64,000 nucleotides of DNA, taken from assembly GCF_017876515.1 (NCBI RefSeq), contig NZ_JAGIOC010000001.1:1178001-1242000 (forward strand), read 5' to 3'. The translations under genes and the position numbers were made by a program. The stretch comes from Brachybacterium fresconis. GTDB taxonomy: Bacteria > Actinomycetota > Actinomycetes > Actinomycetales > Dermabacteraceae. The first letter of the stretch is position 1. The number at the start of each line of letters is the position of its first letter. Of the stretch, positions 1-11,006 are shown piece after piece. The notes beneath the pieces were generated by a model, which saw only the letters and a list, made by a program, of their open reading frames with translations, did no database searches and was not told where the DNA came from.

Positions 1-273
1 GACTGCTCCCTCCGGGATGGCCTCGACCGTGCCGACGTAGAGGTCCTCCTGCTCACCCAGACGCATCTGGACCGTCGCCAGGTCGTCGGGATCGATCACG
101 TCACCCGGGACGACAGGGCTGCGCACGACCAGCACGGGCACGGTGGCGGCCAGGCGGGAGACCAGCAGGGCGCCCATCAGCACGCTGGCCACCACCAGGA
201 TGATGCCGACGATCAGCCGGGGATCCTTCCATCGTGGCCGACGCAGCCTCATCACCGGTGCAGTCCCCGCCAC
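1..273 (-). CDS. SAF-domain membrane protein, C-terminus beyond window edge
   Basis: About 91 codons are visible, running off the left edge. After a short basic N-terminus (RLRRPRW) there is one hydrophobic segment at about residues 20-38, then VLVVRSPVVPGDVIDPDDL, which has the look of the start of an SAF domain, the fold found in CpaB/RcpC pilus-assembly proteins. I chose GTG at 273 because GGGAGG lies 5-6 nt upstream; the ATG at 252 is possible. It is a membrane-anchored protein whose SAF domain would lie outside the membrane. No pilus gene is in view, so a role in Flp pili cannot be claimed. It diverges from the helix-turn-helix gene at 491, with two DnaA boxes between them. Confidence 0.6.
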   Translation of the reverse strand, partial: MAGTAPVMRLRRPRWKDPRLIVGIILVVASVLMGALLVSRLAATVPVLVVRSPVVPGDVIDPDDLATVQMRLGEQEDLYVGTVEAIPEGAV

Positions 274-366
274 GTCATCCTCCCGCCCTCGTGCCCGGCC
301 CCCGTGGCCGAGTCCTCTCCGGGAGGCTACGGGACGGTGGGCGCCCCGCGAGGGCGGTCTGCACGA

Positions 367-412
367 TTGTGGACAACCGGGCCGATCCGGCCCGGGCAGG
401 CGTTGTCCACAA
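367..412. promoter_or_regulatory. Inverted pair of DnaA boxes between divergent genes
   Basis: A perfect 11-bp inverted repeat, TTGTGGACAAC at 367-377 and GTTGTCCACAA at 402-412, places TTGTCCACA on the minus strand (376-368) and on the plus strand (403-411). TTGTCCACA is the DnaA-box sequence known from Streptomyces and mycobacteria. Between the two lies a smaller GC-rich inverted repeat (CCGGGCC 377-383, GGCCCGG 389-395). The boxes sit 94 bp upstream of the SAF gene start and 79 bp upstream of the helix-turn-helix gene start, where DnaA could act as a transcription regulator. No dnaA, dnaN or AT-rich unwinding element is nearby, so this is unlikely to be oriC. Confidence 0.6.
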
Positions 413-490
413 CGTTCCTTCAGGCGGAGTCGCGAGGATGGGAGACTGTTCCCGACGCAGACGGATGGTTCCGCCCGGAAAGGATTGTCG

Positions 491-730
491 ATGACGCCTC
501 GCTTCGTGCCGTTGTCCGATGTCGCCGAGATGCTGTCGATCTCGGCGTCACAGGCGTATGCACTGGTCCGGTCCGGTGAGCTGCGAGCCATCAAGGTCGG
601 AGGACGCGGCCAGTGGCGGGTCGAGGTCTCCGAGATCGAGTCCTACATCGAGCGCAGCTATGCGGCGACGGCCCGGATCCTCGAGCATGAACGTGCCCTC
701 GAGCGCCAGAAGGCCGACGGGAAGCGCTAG
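491..730 (+). CDS. Excisionase/MerR-type helix-turn-helix protein
   Basis: This 79-residue protein is a single small winged-helix DNA-binding domain. VPLSDVAEMLSISASQAYAL gives the helix-turn-helix at about residues 6-25, followed by VRSGELRAIKVGGRGQWRVE, typical of the HTH_17/excisionase family, then a charged helical tail. The ATG at 491 follows GGAAAGGA at good spacing. A longer upstream reading frame exists but its sequence looks non-coding. Proteins of this kind (BldC is one example) are stand-alone regulators in actinobacteria; there is no integrase nearby, so an excisionase role is unlikely. Its stop codon overlaps the stop of the convergent gene at 727-1272. Its targets are unknown. 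Confidence 0.8.
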   Translation: MTPRFVPLSDVAEMLSISASQAYALVRSGELRAIKVGGRGQWRVEVSEIESYIERSYAATARILEHERALERQKADGKR

Positions 731-1272
731 CGGGGACGCACCGCCAGCAGAGCATCCATCGCCACGGTGATCCGGGCGGACCCCGGGACGGTGCCGCTCT
801 CCCCCGTGGGCAGGGAACGCACGTCCACGGCATCGGCCCCGACCGTCGCGAGTCGCCCCATGACACCCCCGGCCGTCGTCTCCAGGCGCACCACGCCGCG
901 ATCACGCGCGATCGTCCGCAGCACAGAACCCAGGCCCAGCGGTGAACGCAGGGACTCCTCGGCCGGCCGCGCACGGACCGGAAGCCCCTCGAGGAGGGCG
1001 ATCGCGGTCAGCGGGACGACGGTGCGGCGACCGCCGCCCTCCTCGTGCAGGGCGACCCATCCCTCCCCGACGTCCTCCACGACCCCCTCGAGCCGCAGCA
1101 CCGACCCGAGGTGGAGCGTGAGAGTCCTGCCGCCCGCTCCCCGCAAGCGGTCCCCCAGGGACAGCTGTGCGCGCTCGGCCCGGGCCAGATCCTCGGAGAC
1201 GGCGCGCATCTCCTCGCGCTCGTGGTGGGCGAAACGCCCTTCCAGGTCCTCGAAGATCCGCTCGAATCGCAT
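727..1272 (-). CDS. Conserved actinobacterial protein of unknown function
   Basis: I do not recognise this 181-residue protein by family name. The N-terminus (MRFERIFEDLEGRFAHHERE) is highly charged and helical and continues to about residue 40. The rest is rich in Leu, Val, Gly and Arg and looks like two similar small beta-barrel modules: LTLHLGSVLRLEGVVEDVGE, then later VLRTIARDRGVVRLETTAGG. There is no signal peptide or membrane segment, so it should be cytoplasmic. It converges on the helix-turn-helix gene with the two stop codons sharing one CTAG. The sequence suggests a soluble, possibly oligomeric protein; nothing supports an enzymatic role. Confidence 0.65.
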   Translation of the reverse strand: MRFERIFEDLEGRFAHHEREEMRAVSEDLARAERAQLSLGDRLRGAGGRTLTLHLGSVLRLEGVVEDVGEGWVALHEEGGGRRTVVPLTAIALLEGLPVRARPAEESLRSPLGLGSVLRTIARDRGVVRLETTAGGVMGRLATVGADAVDVRSLPTGESGTVPGSARITVAMDALLAVRPR

Positions 1273-1500
1273 GGCGTCACTCTAGGCGGCCGGATCGTCC
1301 CCGGATGCCCGATCCACCGCGGCGTGCGACGACCACCTGCTCCGCCCCTCGCCGCATCCCGCCGCCCATCGCCGCGCCCCGCCTCGCGCAGCGCGGCCCG
1401 ACGTCCCTCCTCCCCCGACCCTCCTCGTCCACACCCGTGTCCTGCACACTTGCGCCGCGGAATGTCCCGCACTAGTTTGCTCTACATCGGTTCGTTCTGT

Positions 1501-1517
1501 ATCAAACTTCATCAAAC
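1501..1517. promoter_or_regulatory. 10-bp-spaced direct repeat in divergent promoter region
   Basis: The 294-bp gap 1273-1566 between divergent genes is mostly GC-rich, with one AT-richer patch at about 1472-1525 likely to hold the LysM-gene promoter. ATCAAAC occurs at 1501-1507 and again at 1511-1517, one helical turn apart, a pattern seen at binding sites of head-to-tail regulators. A weak promoter match, TTTGCT (1476-1481) with TGTATC (1498-1503), overlaps the first copy. The assignment rests on spacing alone. Confidence 0.25.
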
Positions 1518-1566
1518 AGCATGATGTGACCGGGAACGAGCGGAGTCAGCGACGACAGGGGAGTTC

Positions 1567-2484
1567 ATGGGGTCCGACGACGAGACCGCGGCGACGCCGG
1601 CAACCCGCCCGGCGTCCGCGGCACTGAGCGCGATGCTCGCAGCCGGCGGGGCGCTGGCGATGTCGAGCGCGCTGACCGCCCTGCGGCAGACGGCCACCCA
1701 GGGCGTGGGCGAGAACGCCCTGATCGCCGCGGTGCTGATGACGATCGCCGGCCTCGGCCTGGTGCTCTGCGGGTATCTCACCCTGATCTGGTCGCTGGCC
1801 ACCGTGGCTCTCTTCGCCGGGCCCGCGAGCCGCGTCGGCGTCGCCGTGCTCCTCGCCCTGCGGGTGCTCGCGCCTCGGATGGCGCGACGCGTGGTGCTCG
1901 GTGCCGCCGTGGCCACCACCGCCACCGGGCTCGTGCTCGTCCCGGCCACCGCCGCCGACGCAGGGGCCGATGCCGACGACGGACAGACCCCGCGGCCGAC
2001 CTCGGTGTCCTCGCAGCTCGTCCCCTCAGCGCCCTCGGACGCGGCGCCGTCGAACCCCGATATCGACCCCGAGCCCGAGGCCGAGGCTCCCTCCTCGAGC
2101 GGCGACGAGGACGGTGGTTCCCGGCAGCTGCCTCCGCTGGGATGGGGCGGCAGGCACTCACCGGGCGACACTGCGCCCTCGGGCGTCGACGCCGCAGACG
2201 AGGCAGGTGGCCCGGACACCGAACCGACGGATCTCCCGGCGCCCGCCGACACGGGCGCAGCGCCCTCGACGCCCCCGCGCACCGTCGTGGTGCAGCCCGG
2301 GGACACCCTCTGGAGCATCACCGACGACCTGCTCGGTCCTGCCCCGGACGACCCGTCCGAGATCGCGTCGGCCTGGCCGACGCTCCATGAGGCCAACCAC
2401 CGGGTCATCGGACAGGATCCCGACCACCTCGAACCCGGGCAGGAGCTGATCGTGCCCGCATCCCTTTCCCCTCAGGAGCAGTGA
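1567..2484 (+). CDS. Membrane protein with C-terminal LysM domain
   Basis: The protein has 305 residues. The first 130 hold about three or four hydrophobic segments, for example ALIAAVLMTIAGLGLVLCGY and LIWSLATVALFAGPA. An acidic Pro/Ser-rich linker follows (about 135-235), then a LysM domain at about 238-297 with the typical VVVQPGDTLWSI start and LEPGQELIVP end. LysM domains bind peptidoglycan GlcNAc, so the C-terminus should face the wall. The ATG at 1567 follows AGGGGAG. The stop overlaps the start of the Rv3235-family gene by one base, so the two are translationally coupled. Similar LysM genes lie next to secA in other actinobacteria (recalled, not checked). No catalytic domain is visible; a wall-anchoring or sensing role is likely. 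Confidence 0.8.
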   Translation: MGSDDETAATPATRPASAALSAMLAAGGALAMSSALTALRQTATQGVGENALIAAVLMTIAGLGLVLCGYLTLIWSLATVALFAGPASRVGVAVLLALRVLAPRMARRVVLGAAVATTATGLVLVPATAADAGADADDGQTPRPTSVSSQLVPSAPSDAAPSNPDIDPEPEAEAPSSSGDEDGGSRQLPPLGWGGRHSPGDTAPSGVDAADEAGGPDTEPTDLPAPADTGAAPSTPPRTVVVQPGDTLWSITDDLLGPAPDDPSEIASAWPTLHEANHRVIGQDPDHLEPGQELIVPASLSPQEQ

Positions 2485-2885
2485 TGACCACCACCGGCCA
2501 GCGGCCCGCCCCGACCAGCGACGCCCCCGAGAACCTGTCCCTGCACGACCCCCGCGTGGTCGAGCGGATGGTCGCCCCGGTGGCGCGCCGTGCCGTGGAG
2601 ATCGTGCGTGACATGCGACCGGAGAACGCGCTGTCGCGGATCGTCACGCCCGAGGTCGGCACCTTGCTGTCCCGGCGCGCGGCGCTGACCCGGCGGCTGC
2701 GGGCGTCGACCGGCTACGCACCGCCGCAGCGTCTGCTGGTCAGCGGCGTGCGCACCTGCATCGTCAACGAGCACACCGTCGAGGCGAGCTGTGTGCTGCG
2801 CGAACCCGATCGCGCCCGCTTCCTGGCGATGCGCTGGGAGCTGCGTCACTCCGGCTGGCGGGTGACCGTCCTGGAGATCGGCTGA
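2484..2885 (+). CDS. Rv3235-family protein
   Basis: This 133-residue soluble protein resembles the Rv3235 family (DUF6459), found beside secA in many actinobacteria and of unknown function. The N-terminus up to about residue 35 is polar; the rest looks like an alpha/beta domain ending in RARFLAMRWELRHSGWRVTV, which matches the family's characteristic conserved Trp-containing end (recognition from memory). The ATG at 2484 overlaps the LysM stop (TGATG); a GTG just before it at 2481 is the alternative start. Its stop lies one base from the convergent secA stop, leaving no room for a conventional terminator. The secA association suggests a link to export or envelope growth, but that is inference. 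Confidence 0.7.
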   Translation: MTTTGQRPAPTSDAPENLSLHDPRVVERMVAPVARRAVEIVRDMRPENALSRIVTPEVGTLLSRRAALTRRLRASTGYAPPQRLLVSGVRTCIVNEHTVEASCVLREPDRARFLAMRWELRHSGWRVTVLEIG

Positions 2886-2886
2886 C

Positions 2887-5922
<3,036 letters not shown>

Positions 5923-6021
5923 TCGTGCTCCCGTAGTTCTGTGGATGCGTCCTCGCGGACGGCTGATGCCTGACCCATCGTAAGCGTCACGTCACGCAGA
6001 GGAGACGACGTGCGCGGATCG

Positions 6022-7350
6022 TCACGAAGCGGCGCCTCGATCCCCGGCCTCCAGGACTGCGGCCAGCGGCTCGGCCAGGGCGCCGGTCCCGGCCCCGGTG
6101 CGCACCCGGACCCGATCCAGCCCCTGCCATCTCGCGGCCCGCCCCAGCTCGGCGCCGAGCGCTTCGACCACGGCTTCGTCGGCAGGTCGCTGCCGGGCCG
6201 GCAGATGCGGGAGGTCCTCGCGGAAGGTGCCGCGCACCTCGAGCACGCCCCGGGCCCGATCGGCCTTGAGGTCGACGAGGGCCGGGATGACGTCCCCGTG
6301 CAGGAACAGCAGTGAGTAGTAGCCGGTGGTGCGGCGCGCCTCAGGGGTGTAGATGCCGATGCGGTACTCGACGTCGAAGAGATGCGACAGGCGCGGACGG
6401 TGGAAGACGAGCGGGTCGAAGGGGCTGACCAGGGCGGAGATGCGCAGCGGAGTCGGCGCCGGGGCGTCCCGGTGCAGCAGCATCTCGCGCGCTCCGGCGG
6501 GGTGCTCGACCCGGACCCGCCGCACCTCGCCGGTGGCCTCGAGAGCCTCCATGGCCGCTCGGGCCTCGCGGACCGGCACCCGGAAGTAGTCGGCCAGCGA
6601 GGCGGTCTCGGCGATGCCCAGGGATCGGGCGGCCAGGGCCATCAGCGCCCGGATCGACTCGGCCCGCTCGGGGTCCTCCGCCTCGGCCGCCGGGGCGAGG
6701 TCGTCCGCGCCGGGTGGAGCGGGCGCCCGGAGCGTTCTCGGGGCGTCCTCGGCGGCGACGTAGAGCCGTTCGAACTGGGCGCTGCGACCCACGCAGTCGA
6801 GGGTGCCGGAGCGGAAGAGGTACTCCACCGCCCACTGGCTGTCGGTGCGGCGCCATCCCCAGCCGCCTCCCCGCTCGGTGTCTCCGAGGTGGCGGGAGAC
6901 GGTGGCCGCGCTGGCGGGGCCGATCTCCTCGAGCGCAGCGAGGATCTTCTCCAGCAGGTGCGGGCTGGAGGCGCCGGCCTCACGGATCGCGCCCCAGTCC
7001 CGGTGAGCCGCGGCGCGGCGGCGGAAGTCCAGCAGACCATGGACCTCGTGGGTGGCGAAGGTGGCCTCGTGCGCGAGCGCTTCACGCACCAGGCGGCCGG
7101 GGCCCGGGCGCGAGAGTCGGTCCAGCACCGCCGGATCCCAGCTGCCGGTCCGGGTGAACACCGGCAAGTGATGAGCGCGCGCGAAGACGCTGACCGAGTC
7201 GATCTGGAGCAGGTGGGTGTGCTCGAGGGTGCGGCGCAGCGCCCGACGGCTGGCGGCAGGGGCCGGGATCTCGGTGCGACGGGCACGGCCCATCCCCTGC
7301 GCGCGCAGGGCGATGCGTCGGGCCCGGGTCCAGCTGAGGGTGTCGGTCAC
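6022..7350 (-). CDS. AlkZ-like DNA glycosylase family protein (AlkX/YcaQ type)
   Basis: This 442-residue protein belongs to the HTH_42/AlkZ-like superfamily of winged-helix DNA glycosylases, whose studied members (AlkZ, E. coli YcaQ/AlkX) unhook interstrand crosslinks or excise alkylated bases. The catalytic QxD-type motif is present as LLQIDSVSVF with Q49, I50 and D51; this is the form of the AlkX/YcaQ subclass rather than the QxQ of AlkZ. WGWRRTDSQWAVEYLFRSG and LVSPFDPLVFHRPRLSHLF are other family blocks, and YYSLLFLHGDVIPALVDLKADR closes the beta region. The GTG at 7350 follows GGAG. It sits between hpf and secA with its own spacing and may be stress induced; no damage-response box was recognised. 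Confidence 0.85.
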   Translation of the reverse strand: MTDTLSWTRARRIALRAQGMGRARRTEIPAPAASRRALRRTLEHTHLLQIDSVSVFARAHHLPVFTRTGSWDPAVLDRLSRPGPGRLVREALAHEATFATHEVHGLLDFRRRAAAHRDWGAIREAGASSPHLLEKILAALEEIGPASAATVSRHLGDTERGGGWGWRRTDSQWAVEYLFRSGTLDCVGRSAQFERLYVAAEDAPRTLRAPAPPGADDLAPAAEAEDPERAESIRALMALAARSLGIAETASLADYFRVPVREARAAMEALEATGEVRRVRVEHPAGAREMLLHRDAPAPTPLRISALVSPFDPLVFHRPRLSHLFDVEYRIGIYTPEARRTTGYYSLLFLHGDVIPALVDLKADRARGVLEVRGTFREDLPHLPARQRPADEAVVEALGAELGRAARWQGLDRVRVRTGAGTGALAEPLAAVLEAGDRGAAS

Positions 7351-7418
7351 CGGGGCACTCTCCTCGGGGTGGGCCGGGCGCTCGATGCCGCTGCGCGGGA
7401 TCGGCCGGCCCAGCGACG

Positions 7419-7455
7419 TCGGGCGGGAGGGCGCCCTCGCGCACCTCCCGCCCGA
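7419..7455 (-). terminator. Hairpin terminator after hpf
   Basis: A perfect 12-bp stem (TCGGGCGGGAGG at 7419-7430, CCTCCCGCCCGA at 7444-7455) with a 13-base loop lies 17 bp after the hpf stop on the minus strand. There is no T-tract, which is common for actinobacterial terminators. It would separate the mtrAB-lpqB-comF-hpf group from the glycosylase and secA genes. Confidence 0.6.
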
Positions 7456-7471
7456 GCGATGTCGGTGGGGA

Positions 7472-8140
7472 TCAGGACGACTGGAGCGCCGCGTCGAGCT
7501 CGATGACGCCGTAGTTCCAGCCCTTGCGCCGGTAGACGACCTTGGGGTTGCCGGTCTCCGCGTCGACGAAGAGGAAGAAGTCGTGGCCGACGAGCTCCAT
7601 CTGGTAGAGGGCGTCGTCGATGCCCATCGGGGTGGCCCGATGCTTCTTCTGGCGTATCACGACCGGGCTGCCGGCCTCGGCGAGGTCCGTCTCGGACGAT
7701 GTCGGGGTCTCGGACTCCTGGGACGAGGCAGCGGGCTCCGACGGGGTCTCCTGGAGCGCTGCGGGCAGGTCCTGGTCGGCAGGCATCGTGCGCACACTCG
7801 CTCCGGGCCCCTGATGGGAGCGGTCGCGGCCGCGACGATGGTCCTTGCGCCGATCGCGAGCGCGACGGAGGCGCTCCAGCAGCTTGCCGTAGGCGATGTC
7901 CAGGGCGCCGTAGAGGTCATCGGCCCTGGCCTCCGAGCGGATCACGGAACCGTTGTCGTGCACGGTCAGCTCGACGCGATCGCTGAGCTCGGCCTGCCTG
8001 GGGTTCTTCTCCTGAGAGACCTCCACGTCCACGCGCAGAGCGGCGGGCGCGAACTGGGTGACCTTGTCGAGCTTGTCGGTGAGGTGGCGACGGAATCGGT
8101 CCGGGACGTCCATGTGGCGTCCGACGACATTGATCTCCAT
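7472..8140 (-). CDS. hpf: Long-form ribosome hibernation promoting factor
   Basis: HPF binds the 30S subunit and, in the long form, dimerises ribosomes into inactive 100S particles in stationary phase. The 222-residue protein starts MEINVVGRHMDVPDRFRRHL, the RaiA/YfiA domain (about 1-105), then a linker of variable sequence, and ends in the C-terminal dimerisation domain (about 165-220: VVIRQKKHRATPMGIDDALY, LVGHDFFLFVDAETG). The ATG at 8140 is preceded by GGAGGAGAAC; an in-frame extension of 40 residues upstream does not resemble the family. It lies between comF and the glycosylase gene, as Rv3241c lies between Rv3242c and secA1 in mycobacteria (recalled). Length matches long HPF. Confidence 0.95.
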   Translation of the reverse strand: MEINVVGRHMDVPDRFRRHLTDKLDKVTQFAPAALRVDVEVSQEKNPRQAELSDRVELTVHDNGSVIRSEARADDLYGALDIAYGKLLERLRRARDRRKDHRRGRDRSHQGPGASVRTMPADQDLPAALQETPSEPAASSQESETPTSSETDLAEAGSPVVIRQKKHRATPMGIDDALYQMELVGHDFFLFVDAETGNPKVVYRRKGWNYGVIELDAALQSS

Positions 8141-8293
8141 GAGGTGTTCTCCTCCTATCCGGATGCGGCCGCTCTGAGCCCGGCCGCAGTGGCTCATCGG
8201 CTGGGGCTGGCACCTCCTGATGAGAGGGGGCTCGTCCGATGTGACGAGTCGCACCAGCATGCCACGTTTTGCTCAACGATTCCTGGTCCTCCG

Positions 8294-9073
8294 TCATGAC
8301 AGGTCCGGATTCGCGGGTGTCCCCGCGATTCGAACGCGTGCCGAGGCGACGACGACCGCCCCGAGGACCTGCATCCCGGCCCGTGTGAGCGCCTCGTGCA
8401 TTCCTCTCAGGGTCGCGCCGGTGGTGACGACATCATCGAGGATCACCACTTTCGCGTTCTCGGCCCCGGCTCGACGGACGGCGCCGCCGGACAGACGGAT
8501 GCGCCGGGTGCGGCGCTGCCGCGCTCCCCGACCCTCCTGGGCGGTGGTCGGGACCGCACGCAGCGGCAGTGCGCGCGCGGCGCCGGTGCGCCCGATCGCA
8601 TGGGCCAGCTCGGTCGTGTGGTCCTCCCCGCGACGCAGCCGGGCACTGCGGCGGGACGGCACCGGGACCAGATGCGGGCGGCGCACCCCGCCCGCGACGG
8701 CGAGCGTCGTCACCGCCGGGGCGAGAGCAGGGGCGAGGCGGGAACCGAGGTGCAGCATGCCGCCGTTCTTCCAGGCGAGCACCAGGTGCTGCAGGGGTCC
8801 GGTGTACTCGCCGAGGGCGAGCACCGGCAGCACCGGGGTGTGGTCCACCCCGGCCGGGAGCGCGATGCCCTCGCGCAGCTCCGGGCGGATCCGGGCGGCG
8901 GTCAGCTCCTGCAGCGCGTCGCAGCAGGTCTCGACGCGCACCGGGCGGGCGGTGAGCATCTGCGTGCACTGCGGGCACAGCCAGGCTCCCTCGCGCCCGC
9001 AGGGGCAGCGTCGTGGCGCGACCAGGGAGCAGGTCTGCGCGGCGATCTCCCGCGCCAGGGGCAGCAGGCCCAT
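8294..9073 (-). CDS. comF: ComF-family phosphoribosyltransferase-like protein
   Basis: ComF proteins have an N-terminal zinc-binding region and a C-terminal PRTase fold and are linked to DNA uptake in competent bacteria; the actinobacterial role is unproven. In this 259-residue reading the cysteines lie at about 15, 23, 25, 33 and 36 (RRCPCGREGAWLCPQC). LVLAWKNGGMLHLG follows, and the PRPP loop is VVILDDVVTTGATLRGM near the C-terminus. No clear ribosome site precedes ATG 9073; GTG at 9115 or 9244 would add 14 or 57 residues of simple or unusual sequence. The upstream stretch carries three copies of a 9-bp repeat. The gene follows lpqB, the same order as Rv3242c and lpqB in mycobacteria. Confidence 0.85.
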   Translation of the reverse strand: MGLLPLAREIAAQTCSLVAPRRCPCGREGAWLCPQCTQMLTARPVRVETCCDALQELTAARIRPELREGIALPAGVDHTPVLPVLALGEYTGPLQHLVLAWKNGGMLHLGSRLAPALAPAVTTLAVAGGVRRPHLVPVPSRRSARLRRGEDHTTELAHAIGRTGAARALPLRAVPTTAQEGRGARQRRTRRIRLSGGAVRRAGAENAKVVILDDVVTTGATLRGMHEALTRAGMQVLGAVVVASARVRIAGTPANPDLS

Positions 9074-9084
9074 CCGTGTCCCGG

Positions 9085-9111
9085 GCGTCGTGTGCGTCGT
9101 GTGCGTCGTGT
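9085..9111. repeat. Three copies of a 9-bp tandem repeat at the comF 5' end
   Basis: GCGTCGTGT is repeated three times without mismatch immediately upstream of the chosen comF start. If translation began at GTG 9115 it would encode a Thr/His-rich stretch (DTTHTTHTT). The unit is a multiple of three, so copy-number change would keep frame. Confidence 0.7.
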
Positions 9112-9302
9112 CCACCAGACGATTCCATCGTCCCGCCGCTCGCCGCGCTCGGGTGGGCCGTCGGGTGTGGACGGACCCGGGATGGGGAGGACGGACGGCA
9201 CGCACCCGGGCGGGTGCAGCCATCCGGGTGGACGCCACGAGCACTCCGGGATGCGCCCGCCCGGCGGCCGCCGTCCTCGGCGCGCACCGAGGGTCCTCGT
9301 GG

Positions 9303-11006
9303 TCAGTAGAACCAGGGGTCGTGGGCGTCGAGGTCGACCGTGGTCCATCCGCTGCTGTCGCTGCGCAGCAGCGTCCCGTCGGAGGTCCCGGCCCAGATCG
9401 ATTCCCCGACGACGGTTCCGGCGATGCGGTTCACGTCTGCCCGCAGGGCGGGCAGCGGCTCGCGACCGGTGGCGAAGTCGACGACCTGGGCCCGCAGCTC
9501 CTCGGTGCCGGGATCGGAGCCCAGCACGATCACGGCGACCTCGTCGTACCAGCTGGCCTGGGTGACGTCGGCGAGGAAGGTGCGCACCTGCACCGGCTCG
9601 GTCAGGGAGAGCGGCACCCCGTCCTCATCCCGGACCACCGCGCACAGGTCGAGCCGGGAACCGCCGGCGTCCGCGGAGAGCACCACCATCCGGGTGGCGT
9701 CCGCCGCCAGGTCCAGGGTCAGCACCTCTCGGCCCTCGAGCCAGGCGGCATCGACCTTCGCATCGTCCTGCGGTCCGCTGCCGGCCAGGGCCAGCAGCAC
9801 TCCGCCGCTGTGCTGCGCGGAGGTCCACACGTATCCCGCGTCGTCGATCCGGGGCGGGACGAACACGCCGCCGGTCGCCGCCTCGCGCAGCGGCACCGAG
9901 TCGTCGGTCGAGGCCACCAGCACCACCGAGGCGTCCTCGGCGAGAGCTGCGGCCAGGACGCCGTCCTGGGCGATCACCGGCGAGGTCAGCTCCCGCTCCG
10001 CGAGCGCGGGCACCTGCTGCTTCGCGGGCGCGTCGGTGCTGGGGTCCGCCAGGGAGATGACGCCGGTGGGGCCGGCGGCGATCGGACGGTGCCCCGGCAG
10101 CGCCCGGTCGACCCCGGACTCCGCGTCCGCGGTGTACTCCTCGCCGTCGCGGACCAGGCGGACCCCGGACAGGGTGCGCACCGAGCGCAGCGAGGACTCG
10201 AGCTGGGCGAGGGCCGCGGCACGGGAGGGGGCGGGCAGAGCGACGATCGCGGTGGGCACAGTGATCTCCGGCGTGCCGTCCACGCCGGTGGCGACCTCGG
10301 CGTCGGTGACCTCCGGGGTATCGGGCACCTCGCTGTGCACGGCGCCCTCGAGGAAGGCGGCGGGACCGGCCGTGAGGGCCTCGAGCACCGCCGCGGCACC
10401 GCGCTGCAGGGAGAACCAGCGGTGGTCGGGGACCAGATGGATGCCGCGGGCGTCGAGGAAGTACAGCCGGGCCGGGGCATACAGGGTCTCGAAGGCCGCC
10501 TCGGACAGGAAGATCCCGTCCGCCACCTCGCTGATCCGCCACTGATCGTCGACCAGTTCCATCGCCACCTCGACCTCCTCGTTGACCGGTCCGGCCAGCA
10601 GGCTGCGGGTGCCGGCCCCGTCCACGAGAGCGAGCACCTGGAGCACCAGCACCATCTCGGTGTCGCTGATCTCCCGGACCTCCAGCTCCTGGCTGCTGGA
10701 GTAGATCGTGATCCCCGCCCGTGGGTCCCAGTCCGGTCGCTTCTCGGCCGTGAGATAGGAGCGGGCGACGGCGAAGTTCTCCGCGGAGCCCACGCCCGCC
10801 TGGACGAAGCCGACCACGACGGCCTGCGCCGTGGCGTCCTCCGGCGGAGGCAGCGCCTGGACATAGGGAGCGCCCGGCTGAGCGCGCCCGGCCAGCGGGC
10901 GGCTGGAGACCGGGGACGAGGTCGGGATGCGGGCGCAGGCGGAGCCGAGACCGAGCACCGCGACGGCTCCGGCCGCGCGCAGGACGGATCGGCGAGCGGG
11001 GGTCAT
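9303..11006 (-). CDS. lpqB: Lipoprotein LpqB
   Basis: LpqB is a surface lipoprotein that, in mycobacteria and Streptomyces, interacts with the sensor kinase MtrB and modulates MtrA signalling. The 567-residue protein starts MTPARRSVLRAAGAVAVLGL, a signal peptide with twin Arg followed by GSAC, a somewhat weak lipobox. The N-terminal half contains the GerMN domain (about 200-290, LYFLDARGIHLVPDHRWFSL) and the rest is the LpqB beta-propeller region. ATG 11006 has GGAGGAGA upstream and overlaps the mtrB stop by 4 nt; the long upstream extension in the same frame lies inside mtrB and was rejected. The operon order mtrA-mtrB-lpqB is the standard actinobacterial one. Confidence 0.95.
   Translation of the reverse strand: MTPARRSVLRAAGAVAVLGLGSACARIPTSSPVSSRPLAGRAQPGAPYVQALPPPEDATAQAVVVGFVQAGVGSAENFAVARSYLTAEKRPDWDPRAGITIYSSSQELEVREISDTEMVLVLQVLALVDGAGTRSLLAGPVNEEVEVAMELVDDQWRISEVADGIFLSEAAFETLYAPARLYFLDARGIHLVPDHRWFSLQRGAAAVLEALTAGPAAFLEGAVHSEVPDTPEVTDAEVATGVDGTPEITVPTAIVALPAPSRAAALAQLESSLRSVRTLSGVRLVRDGEEYTADAESGVDRALPGHRPIAAGPTGVISLADPSTDAPAKQQVPALAERELTSPVIAQDGVLAAALAEDASVVLVASTDDSVPLREAATGGVFVPPRIDDAGYVWTSAQHSGGVLLALAGSGPQDDAKVDAAWLEGREVLTLDLAADATRMVVLSADAGGSRLDLCAVVRDEDGVPLSLTEPVQVRTFLADVTQASWYDEVAVIVLGSDPGTEELRAQVVDFATGREPLPALRADVNRIAGTVVGESIWAGTSDGTLLRSDSSGWTTVDLDAHDPWFY

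Noticed and set aside
367..412. Replication origin
   Set aside because: Only two DnaA boxes, no AT-rich unwinding region and no dnaA, dnaN or gyrase genes nearby.
491..730. Excisionase of an integrated element
   Set aside because: No integrase, attachment-site repeat or phage gene is present; a small stand-alone regulator is more likely.
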